A stretch of 64,000 bases of DNA from Streptomyces sp. NBC_01224. GTDB taxonomy: Bacteria > Actinomycetota > Actinomycetes > Streptomycetales > Streptomycetaceae. The notes under the pieces were generated by a model, which saw only the letters and a program-made list of their open reading frames with translations, was not told the DNA's origin and did no database searches. Of this stretch, positions 1-9,064 are shown piece by piece; within the stretch, counting starts at the first letter, position 1, and every line of letters begins with the position of its first letter. The stretch is taken from NCBI RefSeq assembly GCF_036002945.1, contig NZ_CP108529.1, positions 1,922,001 through 1,986,000 on the forward strand, written 5' to 3'. Made by a program: the position numbers and the translations under genes.

Positions 1-27
1 TTCGTCGCAGGCATCGCCCGGCACTGA
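1..27 (+). CDS. 3' end of an unidentified upstream gene (partial)
   Basis: The first 27 bases read through eight sense codons (FVAGIARH) to a TGA in a frame with normal high-GC third positions. The next gene starts 63 bases later on the same strand, so this could be the tail of a co-directional gene. Eight residues are too few to identify a family, and chance cannot be excluded. Confidence 0.35.
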   Translation, partial: FVAGIARH

Positions 28-90
28 CCTGCCCCCATCACGCGGACCGGCGGCTCAAGGGCGAGCGCCGTCCAGCATCCTGGAGTCACC

Positions 91-1557
91 GTGCAGACCA
101 CATCACCCCCTACGCTTCCCTGGTACCGAGAGGTGAGCGGTACCCAGTGGAAGTCGTTCCTCGCCGCCTGGATCGGCTACGTCCTCGACGGCTTCGACTT
201 CGTCCTGATCACACTCGTGCTCACCGAGATCAGCGACGACTTCGGTCTGAGCACGGTGCAGGCCGCCAGCCTGATCTCCGGCGCGTTCATCACCCGCTGG
301 CTGGGGGGTGCGGTGCTCGGCGCCATAGGCGACCGGTACGGCCGCAAGCTCTCCATGGTCCTGAGCATCCTGCTGTACTCGCTCGGCACCTTCGCCTGCG
401 GCTTCGCCTGGAACTACCAGAGTCTGTTCGCCGCCCGGCTGGCCATCGGCATGGGCATGGCCGGTGAGTACAGCGCCAGCGCCACGTACGTCATGGAGAG
501 CTGGCCCGCGAGGCTCCGCAGCCGGGCCAGCGGCTTCCTGATCTCCGGCTTCTCGGTCGGTTCGGTGCTCGCCGCGCAGGTCTACAACTGGGTGGTGCCG
601 TCGCTCGGCTGGCGGTGGATGTTCTACCTCGGCCTGATACCGATCGCCATCGCGCTGTGGATGCGGCGTGCCCTGCCGGAGGCCGAGGAGTGGACGGAGA
701 GCGTCGCGGACAAGGGTGCCAAGCCCAACCCGTTCCGGCCGCTGTTCATGACCAGGGGCCGGGCCGCCGTGAATACGGTCCTGGTCGTCGTCGCCACCGT
801 CTCGCTGTTCCTGGTCTTCACCCCGGGAGGGGCCGGAATGGTGCCGGTGCTCTCGGTGGCCGCCGGACTGGCACTCGCCACGTTCGCGGTCCAGCTCGGC
901 GGGAAGCGCGGCTGGGTGCTGTATCTGTCGATGATCGTGACGCTGTTCTTCGCGTTCCTTTACTCGTGGCCGATCCAGGCGCTGCTGCCCACGTATCTGA
1001 AGACGGAACTCGGCTACACCACCGACCAGGTCACCGACGTCCTGTACTTCGCGGGCTTCGGCACCATGGTCGGCTGCTGGACCGCGGGCTTCCTCGGTGA
1101 CCGGATCGGCGCGAAGAAGGCGTACGCGCTGACGCTGCTCGCCTCGCTCGCCTTCGTCTATCCGGTCTTCGCCGTGCACGACAACCTGCTGCTGCTCGGC
1201 ATCCTGCTCTTCCTGCTGCAGGCGACCAGCTTCGGCATCTCCGGGCTGCTCCCCCGCTACATCGGCGGGCACTTCCCGACCGCGAGCCGGGGCGCGGCGC
1301 TCGGCTTCACGTACAACGTGGGAGCGCTCGGCGGTGCCGTGGCTCCGGTACTGGGTGCACATCTGGCGTCCGGGATGGATCTCGGGCAGGCGCTGGCCGT
1401 GCTGACCTTCGCGGGCACGGTGATCGTGGTGCTGCTGGTCGGGTTCGACGTACCGGCCAGGCTGAACCGGCTGACCGATCCGGACGCGGAGCGGGACCAT
1501 CTCGCGGTGCCGCTGGAGACGGAGCGGGACGCGGCCTCGCGCCTGACGGCCGGCTGA
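91..1557 (+). CDS. MFS transporter, probable aromatic-acid or organic-acid:H+ symporter
   Basis: A 488-residue major facilitator protein in the inner membrane. About twelve hydrophobic segments are visible. The signature loop after TM2 reads GAIGDRYGRK and a matching loop between TM6 and TM8 reads GFLGDRIGAKK. An unusual extra hydrophobic stretch (residues about 225-285) lies in the central part. The GTG start follows a CTGGAG ribosome-binding site by about six bases. The gene is convergent with a PcaF-like thiolase and close to other CoA-catabolism genes, which suggests import of an aromatic or organic acid, but the substrate cannot be read from the sequence. A sugar or sialic-acid substrate is the main alternative. 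Confidence 0.85.
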   Translation: MQTTSPPTLPWYREVSGTQWKSFLAAWIGYVLDGFDFVLITLVLTEISDDFGLSTVQAASLISGAFITRWLGGAVLGAIGDRYGRKLSMVLSILLYSLGTFACGFAWNYQSLFAARLAIGMGMAGEYSASATYVMESWPARLRSRASGFLISGFSVGSVLAAQVYNWVVPSLGWRWMFYLGLIPIAIALWMRRALPEAEEWTESVADKGAKPNPFRPLFMTRGRAAVNTVLVVVATVSLFLVFTPGGAGMVPVLSVAAGLALATFAVQLGGKRGWVLYLSMIVTLFFAFLYSWPIQALLPTYLKTELGYTTDQVTDVLYFAGFGTMVGCWTAGFLGDRIGAKKAYALTLLASLAFVYPVFAVHDNLLLLGILLFLLQATSFGISGLLPRYIGGHFPTASRGAALGFTYNVGALGGAVAPVLGAHLASGMDLGQALAVLTFAGTVIVVLLVGFDVPARLNRLTDPDAERDHLAVPLETERDAASRLTAG

Positions 1558-1672
1558 CACAACGGGAATTCCGGGAACGTGGGGCGGCTTCGCGGACCCC
1601 GCGAGTTCGAAGGTGAACGCCCGGGCCATCTCCACGCCGCCCCGCGCGACCTCTCACTGCACGTGGCGTTCC

Positions 1673-2902
1673 TCAGGACGCGATGCGCTCGAAGATCGCG
1701 GCGAGGCCCTGTCCGCCGCCGATGCACATGGTCTCCAGGCCGTACCGGGCCTCGCGGCGGTGCAGCTCGCGGGTGAGTGTGGCAAGGATCCGGGCGCCTG
1801 TGGCGCCGACCGGGTGGCCGAGGGAGACGCCGGATCCGTTGACGTTGATGCGCTGCTCGTGGTCGGTGTCGCCGAGACCCAACTCGCGGGTACAGGCGAT
1901 CACTTGGGCGGCGAAGGCCTCGTTGAGCTCGATCAGGTCGAGGTCGGCGAGGCTGAGTCCGGCGCGGTCGAGGGCGGCCCGGGTCGCCGGGACGGGGCCG
2001 ATGCCCATGGTCGCGGCGGGCACCCCGGCGCGGGCGAAGGAGACCAGCCGGACCAGCGGAGTGAGGCCGAGCCGTTCGGCGGTGGCCGCGCTGGTCACCA
2101 GGCAGGCTGCGGCCGCGTCGTTCTGACCGCTGGCGTTGCCCGCGGTGACGGTCGCCCCGGGGTCGGACTTCGCCATGATCGGGCGCAGCGCGGCGAGTTG
2201 TTCGGCGGTGGTGTCGGGGCGGGGGTGTTCGTCGGCGGCGACAAGCGTCTCGCCCTTGCGGGTCCGTACGGTGACGGGGACGGTCTCCGCGTCGTACCGT
2301 CCCTCCGCCGCGGCCCGGCCGGCGCGCTGCTGCGAGCGCAGGGCGAGGGCGTCCTGCTCTTCGCGGCTGATGCCGTACGCGCGGCGCAGGTTCTCGGCGG
2401 TCTCGATCATGCCGCCCGGTACGGGGTGGTTGACGCCGCCGGCGGTGACCCTGCCGCGGGCCAGTGCGTCGTGGAGCTGGAGGCCGGGGCCCTTGATGCC
2501 CCAGCGGCCGTCGTGCGTGTAGTACGGAGCGGCGCTCATCACGTCGACGCCGCCCGCGATGACGACCTCGCTGAAGCCGGCCCGGATCTGCATCGCCGCG
2601 TCGAGGACGGCCTGGAGGCCGGAGCCGCAGCGGCGGTCGATCTGGGATCCGGTGACGGTCTCGGGCAGTCCGGCGTCGAGGGCCGCGACCCGGCCGATGG
2701 CGGGGGCCTCTGCGGAGGGGTAGGCGTGTCCGAGGATCACCTCGTCGACCGCGGCGGGGTCGATTCCGGTGCGGGCCACGACCTCGGCGATGACGCGTGC
2801 GGCGAGTGCGGCCGGCGTCTGCTGAGCGAACACTCCGCCGAAACGGCCGATGGGGGTGCGCAGCGGTTCACAGATGACGACATCGAGCTGCTGGTCGGGC
2901 AC
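1673..2902 (-). CDS. acetyl-CoA acyltransferase (thiolase), PcaF/beta-ketoadipyl-CoA thiolase-like
   Basis: A 409-residue cytosolic thiolase that would cleave a 3-oxoacyl-CoA with free CoA. The nucleophilic cysteine lies in RRCGSGLQAV (residue about 92), the catalytic histidine in SLGHPVGATGA, and the C-terminal cysteine in CIGGGQG. Length is normal for the family. The GTG start at 2902 is preceded by GAAAGGT at good distance; an upstream ATG would add about 30 residues of unrelated sequence. It lies 103 bases downstream of the LysR gene on the same strand, opposite a CoA-transferase and a 3-hydroxyacyl-CoA dehydrogenase. This set matches the end of the beta-ketoadipate or a similar aromatic-degradation pathway. 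The substrate is inferred from context. Confidence 0.88.
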   Translation of the reverse strand: MPDQQLDVVICEPLRTPIGRFGGVFAQQTPAALAARVIAEVVARTGIDPAAVDEVILGHAYPSAEAPAIGRVAALDAGLPETVTGSQIDRRCGSGLQAVLDAAMQIRAGFSEVVIAGGVDVMSAAPYYTHDGRWGIKGPGLQLHDALARGRVTAGGVNHPVPGGMIETAENLRRAYGISREEQDALALRSQQRAGRAAAEGRYDAETVPVTVRTRKGETLVAADEHPRPDTTAEQLAALRPIMAKSDPGATVTAGNASGQNDAAAACLVTSAATAERLGLTPLVRLVSFARAGVPAATMGIGPVPATRAALDRAGLSLADLDLIELNEAFAAQVIACTRELGLGDTDHEQRINVNGSGVSLGHPVGATGARILATLTRELHRREARYGLETMCIGGGQGLAAIFERIAS

Positions 2903-3005
2903 GGCGTGACCTTTCGGTGGCGAGGGGCGTACGTCGCCGACCCTTGCACCCGGCGACTGAGTCGGTCCAATATCCAGTTCGCCCTGGTTCAAGACGTGAC
3001 GCGTC

Positions 3006-3935
3006 TCAATGGCGGCTTGCGGTGGTTCGGTCCCCGGCCGGACCCGCCGGCGTGGGCAGGGCTTCCTCCGCCACCGCGAGCACCGCCCACAGCGCGGCGG
3101 AGGGATTGCCGGCCCGCCAGGCCAGGGCCGCCTGGAGACGGATGGGCGGTCCGGACAGGGGCCGGTAGACGAGGCCGTTCTGCTGGATGTGCTGCACGGA
3201 GGTGACGGTGAGCGTCACGCCGACGCCGGCGGCCACCAGCGCCAGGATGGTGTACGAGTCGGGCGCCTCCTGCACCACACGCGGGTTGAACCCGGCGGCC
3301 TCGCAGGCCCCGACCATCGCATCGCGCACCGTGGAGCCGGTGTTGGCGGGGAAGGAGACGAAGGGCTCCTCGGCGAGGACGTCGATAGGGACGCTCTCCA
3401 GCCGGGCGAGCCGGTGGTCCGAGGGCAGTGCACACACCAGCTCCTCCTCGTCGATCACCCGGTACGCCACCCCCGGCCGGGTCACCGGCAGCCGGACGAA
3501 CCCCAGGTCGAGCGAGCCGTCCGCGACCCGGTCGAGGGCGACATTGGCGTAAGTCTGCCCCTTCATGACCAGTTCGAGGGCGGGGTGGGCGGCGCGCACG
3601 GCCCTGGTGAGGAGCGGCAGCGTCTCGTGGCTGGAGGCGCCCGCGAAGCCGATGGTGACTCGTCCGCACTCGCCGCGGCCGGCCGCCTTCGCTGCCCGCA
3701 CCGCTGTGTCGAGGTCGTCGAGCACGGTCCGTACCGGCTGGAGGAAGGACTCCCCCGCACCGGTGAGCCGCACCGACCGGGTGTTGCGTTCGAAGAGCTG
3801 GACGCCCAGCTCCTTCTCCAGCTGCCGGATCTGCTGGCTCAGCGGTGGCTGGGCCATCTGAAGCCGCTTCGCGGCCCGCCCGAAGTGCAGTTCCTCGGCC
3901 ACCGCGACGAACGCGGCCAGATGACGCAGTTCCAT
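3006..3935 (-). CDS. LysR-family transcriptional regulator
   Basis: A 309-residue LysR regulator. The N-terminal winged helix-turn-helix starts MELRHLAAFVAVAEELHFGR and contains the typical AQPPLSQQIRQLEKELG recognition region. A periplasmic-binding-protein-like effector domain follows (residues about 90-295). ATG 3935 is preceded by GCAGGAG on the minus strand; upstream in-frame codons have no ribosome site. It is divergent from the CoA-transferase/dehydrogenase genes and upstream of the thiolase on its own strand, the classical position for a LysR activator of aromatic catabolism. The effector is probably a pathway intermediate, which is inference. Confidence 0.93.
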   Translation of the reverse strand: MELRHLAAFVAVAEELHFGRAAKRLQMAQPPLSQQIRQLEKELGVQLFERNTRSVRLTGAGESFLQPVRTVLDDLDTAVRAAKAAGRGECGRVTIGFAGASSHETLPLLTRAVRAAHPALELVMKGQTYANVALDRVADGSLDLGFVRLPVTRPGVAYRVIDEEELVCALPSDHRLARLESVPIDVLAEEPFVSFPANTGSTVRDAMVGACEAAGFNPRVVQEAPDSYTILALVAAGVGVTLTVTSVQHIQQNGLVYRPLSGPPIRLQAALAWRAGNPSAALWAVLAVAEEALPTPAGPAGDRTTASRH

Positions 3936-3970
3936 GCCCGCTCCTGCGGTCACCGGCAGTCTCCACCGAC

Positions 3971-4038
3971 CGGATCCATCGATCCGATTCATTAATCAGA
4001 CGTCTTGATGCGACCTTAATTTGGTATTGGACAGCAAT
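3971..4038. promoter_or_regulatory. LysR-type divergent control region with three inverted repeats
   Basis: The 169-base space between the LysR gene and the CoA-transferase gene is locally AT-rich and holds three dyads: CGGATC-N4-GATCCG at 3971-3986, a near-palindrome ATCAGACGTCTTGAT at 3995-4009, and ATTG-N5-CAAT at 4026-4038. The last resembles the T-N11-A type of LysR site. These are visible symmetries; binding by the adjacent regulator is inference. Confidence 0.5.
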
Positions 4039-4104
4039 CAATAGCCACTGACACGGTGGAGCCACGCGCATCAACACGGGCGCACGCAGAGCCGGAGGAG
4101 CACC

Positions 4105-4939
4105 GTGGCCACGACGGACCGGAAAGACAAGACGATGTCGATGAAGGCTGCGGTGGCCGCCTTCGTCCACGACGGTGGCACCGTCTGCCTCGAAGGCTTC
4201 ACCCATCTCGTCCCCACCGCCGCGGGCCACGAGATCATCCGCCAGGGCCGCCGGGACCTCACCGTCGTCCGGATGACCGCGGACATCGTGGTGGACCAGA
4301 TGATCGCCGCGGGCTGTGTCTCGCGGCTGGTCTCCTCCTTCGTGGGCAATTCCTCCGCCGGATCGCTCGGCGAGCTGCGCCGTCGCATCGAGAGCGCCGA
4401 CCCGGCGCCGCTCGCCTTCGAGGAGTACAGCCACTACGGAATGATCTGCCGCTATCCCGCCGGTGCCCAGCGGCTGCCGTTCCACCCGCTGCGCAGCTAC
4501 GGCGGCAGCGATCTGCCGTCCGTCAACAGCGATCTGCGCAAGGTGACTTCGCCTTACCCGGGCCCGGACGGCGAGGCCGAGCAGATCTATGTCGTACCGC
4601 CCGTCAACCCCGATGTCGCGATCATCCACGCCCAGCGCGCCGACCGCAGCGGCAACACCCAGATGTGGGGCCTGACCGGCATCCAGGCCGAGGCGGTCCA
4701 CGCGGCGGACAAGGCGGTCGTCGTCGCGGAGGAGATCGTCGACGACGAGGCGATCCGCTCGGACCCGAACCGTACGCTCGTCCCCGCCCATGCGGTCGAC
4801 GCGGTCGTCGTCTGTACGCGCGGCCACCGGCTGGGACCTGCTGGTCGCCGACGAGGTCGGGACCGTACCGCCGCCGACCGCGGCCGAACTGCGGCTGCTG
4901 CGCGAGGACGTGGACCCGGACCGCGTCTATCTTCGCTGA
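4105..4939 (+). pseudogene. CoA-transferase locus: subunit A fused out of frame to the end of subunit B by a deletion
   Basis: From GTG 4105 (ribosome site GGAGGAG six bases upstream) the frame encodes a PcaI-like 3-oxoacid CoA-transferase subunit A, with VCLEGFTHL near residue 30 and HAQRADRSGNTQMWG near residue 190, up to VDAVVVC at residue 237. Homology then stops. The +1-shifted frame from 4814 immediately reads VRAATGWDLLVADEVG and ends DPDRVYLR-TGA at 4937-4939, which is the usual C-terminus of subunit B. The last part of A and most of B are therefore missing. A short CGCGCGGC-type sequence at 4817-4824 may be the microhomology used. Both subunits should be inactive. A misassembly in the source sequence is the main alternative. 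Confidence 0.8.
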
Positions 4940-4979
4940 GACGAATCACATGTCACATCCCGAGAGGACCGCAACCGCC

Positions 4980-6539
4980 ATGCGTATCAGGATCGTCGGC
5001 GCCGGGGCCATGGGCCGCGGCATCGCCCAGTGGGCGGCGACCGCCGGACACACCGTCGAGCTGTGCGACGTACGGACGGAGGCGGTGACGGCCGCCGTGG
5101 ATTTCGTACGGTCCATGCTCGAACGGGCCGTGCAGAAGGGCCGGATGTCCGCCGAGGACTCCGTCGCCGCCCTGGAGCGGCTGCTCCCGCTGGACGACCC
5201 CTGGGGGGAGGGCCCGGACGTCGAGCTGGCCATCGAGGCCGTGCGGGAGGACCTCGACACCAAGACGGAGGTCTTCGGCCGGCTGGAGCAGGCGCTCCCC
5301 GCGACGGCCGTCTTCGCGACCAACACCTCGTCCCTGTCGGTCACCCGGATCGCCGCGGCGCTGAAGGACCCGACGCGCCTGGCAGGGCTGCACTTCTTCA
5401 ACCCGGTACCGCTGATGAGGATCGTCGAGATCGTGCCGGGTGCGGCCACCCGTGCGGAGATCGTGCCGTCCCTCACCGCGCTCGTCGAGAGCTGCGGGCA
5501 CCGTGCGGTCACGGTCGCCGACACCCCCGGATTCCTGGTCAATCACGCCGGCCGCGGTCTGGTGACCGAGGCGCTCGCGCTGCTGGAGGAGACGGTCGGC
5601 GACCCGGCGGGCATCGACCGGATCGCCCGTGATGTGCTCGGCCTGCGGATGGGCCCGTTCGAGCTGATGGACCTCACCGGTCTGGATGTGACGGCCGCGG
5701 TGATCGACTCGATCTGGCAGGGATTCCGGTACGCGGACCGGCTCCGCCCCTCCTATCTCACCCCGAACCGGGTGGCCGCCGGGCTGCACGGCCGCAAGAC
5801 CGGGCGCGGCTGGTTCGACTACGGCGCCGAGGCGCCCGCCCCGGCCCCGGAACCACCGGTCACGGGCGACGCGGACCGCCCGGTGTTCGTCCACGGCGCC
5901 GCACCGCAGGACCGGGACGCGGCCGCGCTGCGTGAGGCGCTGACCGCTGCGGGCGCCGTCGTCGAGACGGGCACGGAGCCGTCCGCCGATGCCCTCGTAC
6001 TGGTCCCGGTCTGGGGCACCACGGTGGCCTCCTCGGTCGCCGCACACCGGCTGCCCGCGGGGCGCACCTTCGGCGTGGACCCGCTGCCCCCGGCCGGCCG
6101 GCGCCGGGTGCTGGCCGTGACCCCGGCGGCGGACCCGGCCGCCGCGCGCGACGCCCGCGCGGTGCTGGCCCGGGCGGCGGACGGCGACGAGCCCTACGCG
6201 GTCTCGGTGGTACGGGACACAGCGGGCTCGGTCGCTCAGCGGCTGCTCGCCTCGATCGTCTCGGTCGCGGCATCGATCGCGGAGCGCTCCATCGCCACCC
6301 CCGCCGATATCGACCTGGCCGTCACGGCCGGACTCGGCTATCCCGTCGGCCCGCTGGCCTGGGGCGACCGGATCGGCGCCGAACGGATGCTGGAGCTGCA
6401 CCGGGCGCTGCACCGCACGACGGGCGACCCGCGTCACCGCCCGAGCCGCTGGGTCACCGAACGCGCCCAGCTCGGTCTGGCGCTGACGGACCCGGGGACG
6501 TCACCCGCCGACTGCACGGGCGGCACCGCGTCGTCGTGA
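4980..6539 (+). CDS. 3-hydroxyacyl-CoA dehydrogenase, PaaH-like
   Basis: A 519-residue NAD-dependent dehydrogenase oxidising 3-hydroxyacyl-CoA to 3-oxoacyl-CoA, the substrate of the thiolase across the LysR gene. The N-terminal Rossmann motif is GAGAMGRGIAQWA. The family motif HFFNPVPLMRIVEIV lies near residue 140. A first C-terminal 3HCDH domain spans about residues 185-280. A variable Ala/Pro-rich linker leads to a second 3HCDH-like domain (residues about 415-500). The ATG at 4980 has GAGAGGA 11 bases upstream; ATG 4950 in frame is an alternative. It begins 40 bases after the damaged CoA-transferase and is probably co-transcribed with it. Confidence 0.9.
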   Translation: MRIRIVGAGAMGRGIAQWAATAGHTVELCDVRTEAVTAAVDFVRSMLERAVQKGRMSAEDSVAALERLLPLDDPWGEGPDVELAIEAVREDLDTKTEVFGRLEQALPATAVFATNTSSLSVTRIAAALKDPTRLAGLHFFNPVPLMRIVEIVPGAATRAEIVPSLTALVESCGHRAVTVADTPGFLVNHAGRGLVTEALALLEETVGDPAGIDRIARDVLGLRMGPFELMDLTGLDVTAAVIDSIWQGFRYADRLRPSYLTPNRVAAGLHGRKTGRGWFDYGAEAPAPAPEPPVTGDADRPVFVHGAAPQDRDAAALREALTAAGAVVETGTEPSADALVLVPVWGTTVASSVAAHRLPAGRTFGVDPLPPAGRRRVLAVTPAADPAAARDARAVLARAADGDEPYAVSVVRDTAGSVAQRLLASIVSVAASIAERSIATPADIDLAVTAGLGYPVGPLAWGDRIGAERMLELHRALHRTTGDPRHRPSRWVTERAQLGLALTDPGTSPADCTGGTASS

Positions 6540-6681
6540 CGGCGCGGCGGGACCTGCCGGGGGCTTGCGATCCCGGGCGGGTCCCGCCGTACGCGGTCCG
6601 CGTCCTCGGAGATGTCTGAGGCTCACGGCCCATGTCCGTTTCGTACAAGACCCGTGGTGGGGCCCGGCCTACGGTCGGAAC

Positions 6682-7074
6682 ATGACTCCACGAATGGACG
6701 CGATCGCCATCATCACCGCGGATCTGGCCGCATCGCTCGCCTTCTACCGCCGGCTCGGTCTCGACATCCCCGCCGATGCGGAATCCGCACCTCATGTCGA
6801 AGTGACACTCCCGGGCGGGCAGCGACTGCTGTGGGACACCGAGGACGTCATCGGCTCGTTCGACCCCGACTGGTCCCCGCCGCGCGGCGGGGAACGCCTC
6901 GGACTCGCCTTCCTCTGCGACAGCCCGGCGGAGGTGGACTCGGTGTACGACGACCTGACCGGCGCCGGATACCGAGGCCATCTGAAGCCGTGGGACGCGG
7001 TGTGGGGGCAGCGATACGCGACGGTCCTCGACCCGGACGGCTGCGCGGTGTCGTTGTTCGCCGCCAACGGCTGA
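6682..7074 (+). CDS. VOC (glyoxalase/bleomycin-resistance) family protein
   Basis: A 130-residue single-domain VOC protein, with paired beta-alpha-beta-beta-beta modules starting AIAIITADLAASLAFYRRLG and ending in the typical VLDPDGCAVSLFA strand. The fold usually binds a metal or a small ligand; function here is unknown. No ribosome site precedes ATG 6682, but TACGGT at 6670-6675 lies six bases before it, as expected for a leaderless transcript. Its end faces an AraC regulator 23 bases away, and VOC/AraC pairs of this type are common in streptomycetes. Confidence 0.85.
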   Translation: MTPRMDAIAIITADLAASLAFYRRLGLDIPADAESAPHVEVTLPGGQRLLWDTEDVIGSFDPDWSPPRGGERLGLAFLCDSPAEVDSVYDDLTGAGYRGHLKPWDAVWGQRYATVLDPDGCAVSLFAANG

Positions 7075-7097
7075 GACCGAGTGGCTGCCCGGCCCCG

Positions 7098-7796
7098 TTA
7101 CGTGGGCGTGAGGTAGGCGGTCAGGGTGGTCCCGGCCAGGTCGCGCATCTCCCGCGCCAGATGGGCCTGGTCGGTGCAGCCCGCCTCGACCGCCGCTTCG
7201 GCGTACGGCGTTCCGGACCGGGCGAGGGTGAGCGCGCGCTGCAGCCGCAGGACCCGGGCGAGCATCTTGGGCCCGTAGCCGAAGGCCGCGAGTGAGCGGC
7301 GGTGCAGCTGGCGGGCGCCGAGGCCGGCCGTCTGCGCGGTGTCCGCGACGGACCGCCCGGCGCCGAGCTGTGCGGCGACGGACCGCATCACAGGGTCCGG
7401 CGGTGCCGTGTCGGCCGCCCGCCGCAGGGCGATGGTCTCCAGTGCGGCGGCGGGGTCGGGGGCTTCGGCGAGGCGCTCGTTGAGTACGCGGACCAGCGCG
7501 CCGGGCCACAGGTCCGCGAGGTCGACCCGGCGGTCGCGCAGTTCGTGCGCCGGTACGCCGAGGAGCGCGGGGGCCGTGCCGGGCGCGAAGCGGATTCCGG
7601 TGTACTGCCCGCCGGTACCGGCGGCCGACGTCCCGGCATGGGTGTCGGGGCCCGCGACGAGCAGCCGTCCGTCGATCCAGAGCAGGTCCATGCAGCCGTC
7701 GGGCAGCACCGGGTGGACCGATCCTCCCGGCACACTCAGTGTCCACACGGTCGCACCGTCGAACCGCGACGCCCACTCCTCGTACCTGCCGACCAT
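7098..7796 (-). CDS. AraC-family transcriptional regulator
   Basis: A 232-residue regulator. The N-terminal half (residues 1-130) is a small sensor-like domain with [20 protein letters not shown], followed by a C-terminal AraC HTH_18 region (residues about 145-230) with [19 protein letters not shown] and [20 protein letters not shown]. This short architecture is typical of actinobacterial AraC proteins. It is convergent with the VOC gene and 78 bases upstream of the BrkB-type gene on the same strand. Targets are unknown; the neighbouring VOC gene is the simplest guess. Confidence 0.9.
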   Translation of the reverse strand: MVGRYEEWASRFDGATVWTLSVPGGSVHPVLPDGCMDLLWIDGRLLVAGPDTHAGTSAAGTGGQYTGIRFAPGTAPALLGVPAHELRDRRVDLADLWPGALVRVLNERLAEAPDPAAALETIALRRAADTAPPDPVMRSVAAQLGAGRSVADTAQTAGLGARQLHRRSLAAFGYGPKMLARVLRLQRALTLARSGTPYAEAAVEAGCTDQAHLAREMRDLAGTTLTAYLTPT

Positions 7797-7874
7797 ACCC
7801 CCACGCTATTTCGGCGAACGGAATCGGCCCGCCAGGGCGCCGCACCGGCTGTACCCGCCGGAAAGCGGGCGTCC

Positions 7875-9047
7875 TCAGCCGTCGGACGGCTTGTTCGACT
7901 TGTCCGACTCCTTGTCGCGGCTCGGCTGCAGCCTGGACTTCACATCGTCCGGCGGCAGGAACCTCGACCAGCGCTCCGGGAACTCGGACGGCATATAGGG
8001 ACTGTCACCGTCGTCGTCATCGTCGTCGTCATCGTCCCAGTCCCCGTCCCGGTTCTCCGCCTGCGTCCGCGCGACGAACTCCGCGGCCTGGGCCGCCCGT
8101 ACCCGCTCATTGGCCGCACGTGCCGCGGCCGTCGCCAGCGAGGGCCACACCCGGTCGATCGCGGCATTGACCGCCGCTCCGACCAGCACCGCGAACGCGG
8201 AGATACCGATCCACAGCAGGACGGCGATCGGGGCCGCCAACGAACCGTAGATCGTGGGCCCCTCGACCGTACTGGTGAGGTAGATCCGCAGCAGGAAGCT
8301 GCCGAGCACCCACATCGCGAGCGCCACCAGCGCACCCGGCACGTCCTCGATCCACGGTGAACGGACCGGTACGGACACGTGGTAGAGCGTCGTCAGGAAC
8401 GCGATCGACAGCAGGATCACCAGCGGCCAGTACAGAACGCTTATGACCTCGGTGCCCCACGGGATGAACTCCACGACCCGGTCGGGGCCGACCACGAGCA
8501 GCGGCAGCACGACGGCACCGAGCAGCAGCGCGACGACGTACAGCAGGAAGGAGAGCAGCCGCGTCTTGACGATGCCGCGCTGGCCGTCGAGGCCGTACAT
8601 CACCGTGATCGTGTCGATGAAGACATTGACCGCGCGGGAGCCGGACCAGAGCGCGATGGCGAAGCCGATGGAGATGACATCGGGCCGGGCGCCGGTGGTG
8701 ACGTCCGCCAGGAGCGGTTTGGCGAAGTCGTTCACACCCCGCTGGCTGAGCACCGTCTGCGCGGCGTTGAGGATGTTGCGCTCGATGGAGGCGACCGTGG
8801 TGGTGTTGGTCCACTCATCGACGTAACCGAGGAGACCGATCAGGCCCAGGAGCAGCGGAGGCAGGGACAGCAGGGTGAAGAACGCCGCCTCGGCGGCGAG
8901 TCCCAGAATGCGGTACTCCATGCACGAGTTGACGGTGTCCTTGAGCAACTGCCAGACCATCTGCCGCTTGGAGACGTTGCGGTAGAGGACTCGGGCCCGG
9001 TGGAGCCGACCCGGTGGCCGCTCGGGTGTTTCATTTGCTGCCTGCAC
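7875..9047 (-). CDS. YihY/BrkB-family inner-membrane protein with polyaspartate tail
   Basis: A 390-residue integral membrane protein of the YihY/virulence factor BrkB family. About six membrane helices lie between residues 50 and 310 (for example AAFFTLLSLPPLLLGLIGLL and LLSFLLYVVALLLGAVVLPL). A hydrophilic C-terminal tail contains nine consecutive aspartates around residue 345. The aspartate codons form a trinucleotide repeat at about 8009-8033, where length could vary. Transport or envelope functions are suggested for the family but not established. The GTG start lies only 17 bases from the divergent acyl-CoA dehydrogenase start, so the two promoters must overlap coding sequence. Confidence 0.88.
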   Translation of the reverse strand: MQAANETPERPPGRLHRARVLYRNVSKRQMVWQLLKDTVNSCMEYRILGLAAEAAFFTLLSLPPLLLGLIGLLGYVDEWTNTTTVASIERNILNAAQTVLSQRGVNDFAKPLLADVTTGARPDVISIGFAIALWSGSRAVNVFIDTITVMYGLDGQRGIVKTRLLSFLLYVVALLLGAVVLPLLVVGPDRVVEFIPWGTEVISVLYWPLVILLSIAFLTTLYHVSVPVRSPWIEDVPGALVALAMWVLGSFLLRIYLTSTVEGPTIYGSLAAPIAVLLWIGISAFAVLVGAAVNAAIDRVWPSLATAAARAANERVRAAQAAEFVARTQAENRDGDWDDDDDDDDDGDSPYMPSEFPERWSRFLPPDDVKSRLQPSRDKESDKSNKPSDG

Positions 9048-9064
9048 GTCCTTACCGTAGCGGC

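Noticed and set aside
1590..1604. A short dyad between the MFS and thiolase genes as a terminator
   Set aside because: Only six pairs with a three-base loop in a GC-rich spot; not distinguishable from chance.
103..1635. A 510-codon open frame antisense to the MFS transporter
   Set aside because: It is Arg/Glu/Gln-rich with no domain, has third-position composition opposite to real genes here, and mirrors a convincing transporter. Long antisense frames are expected at this GC content.
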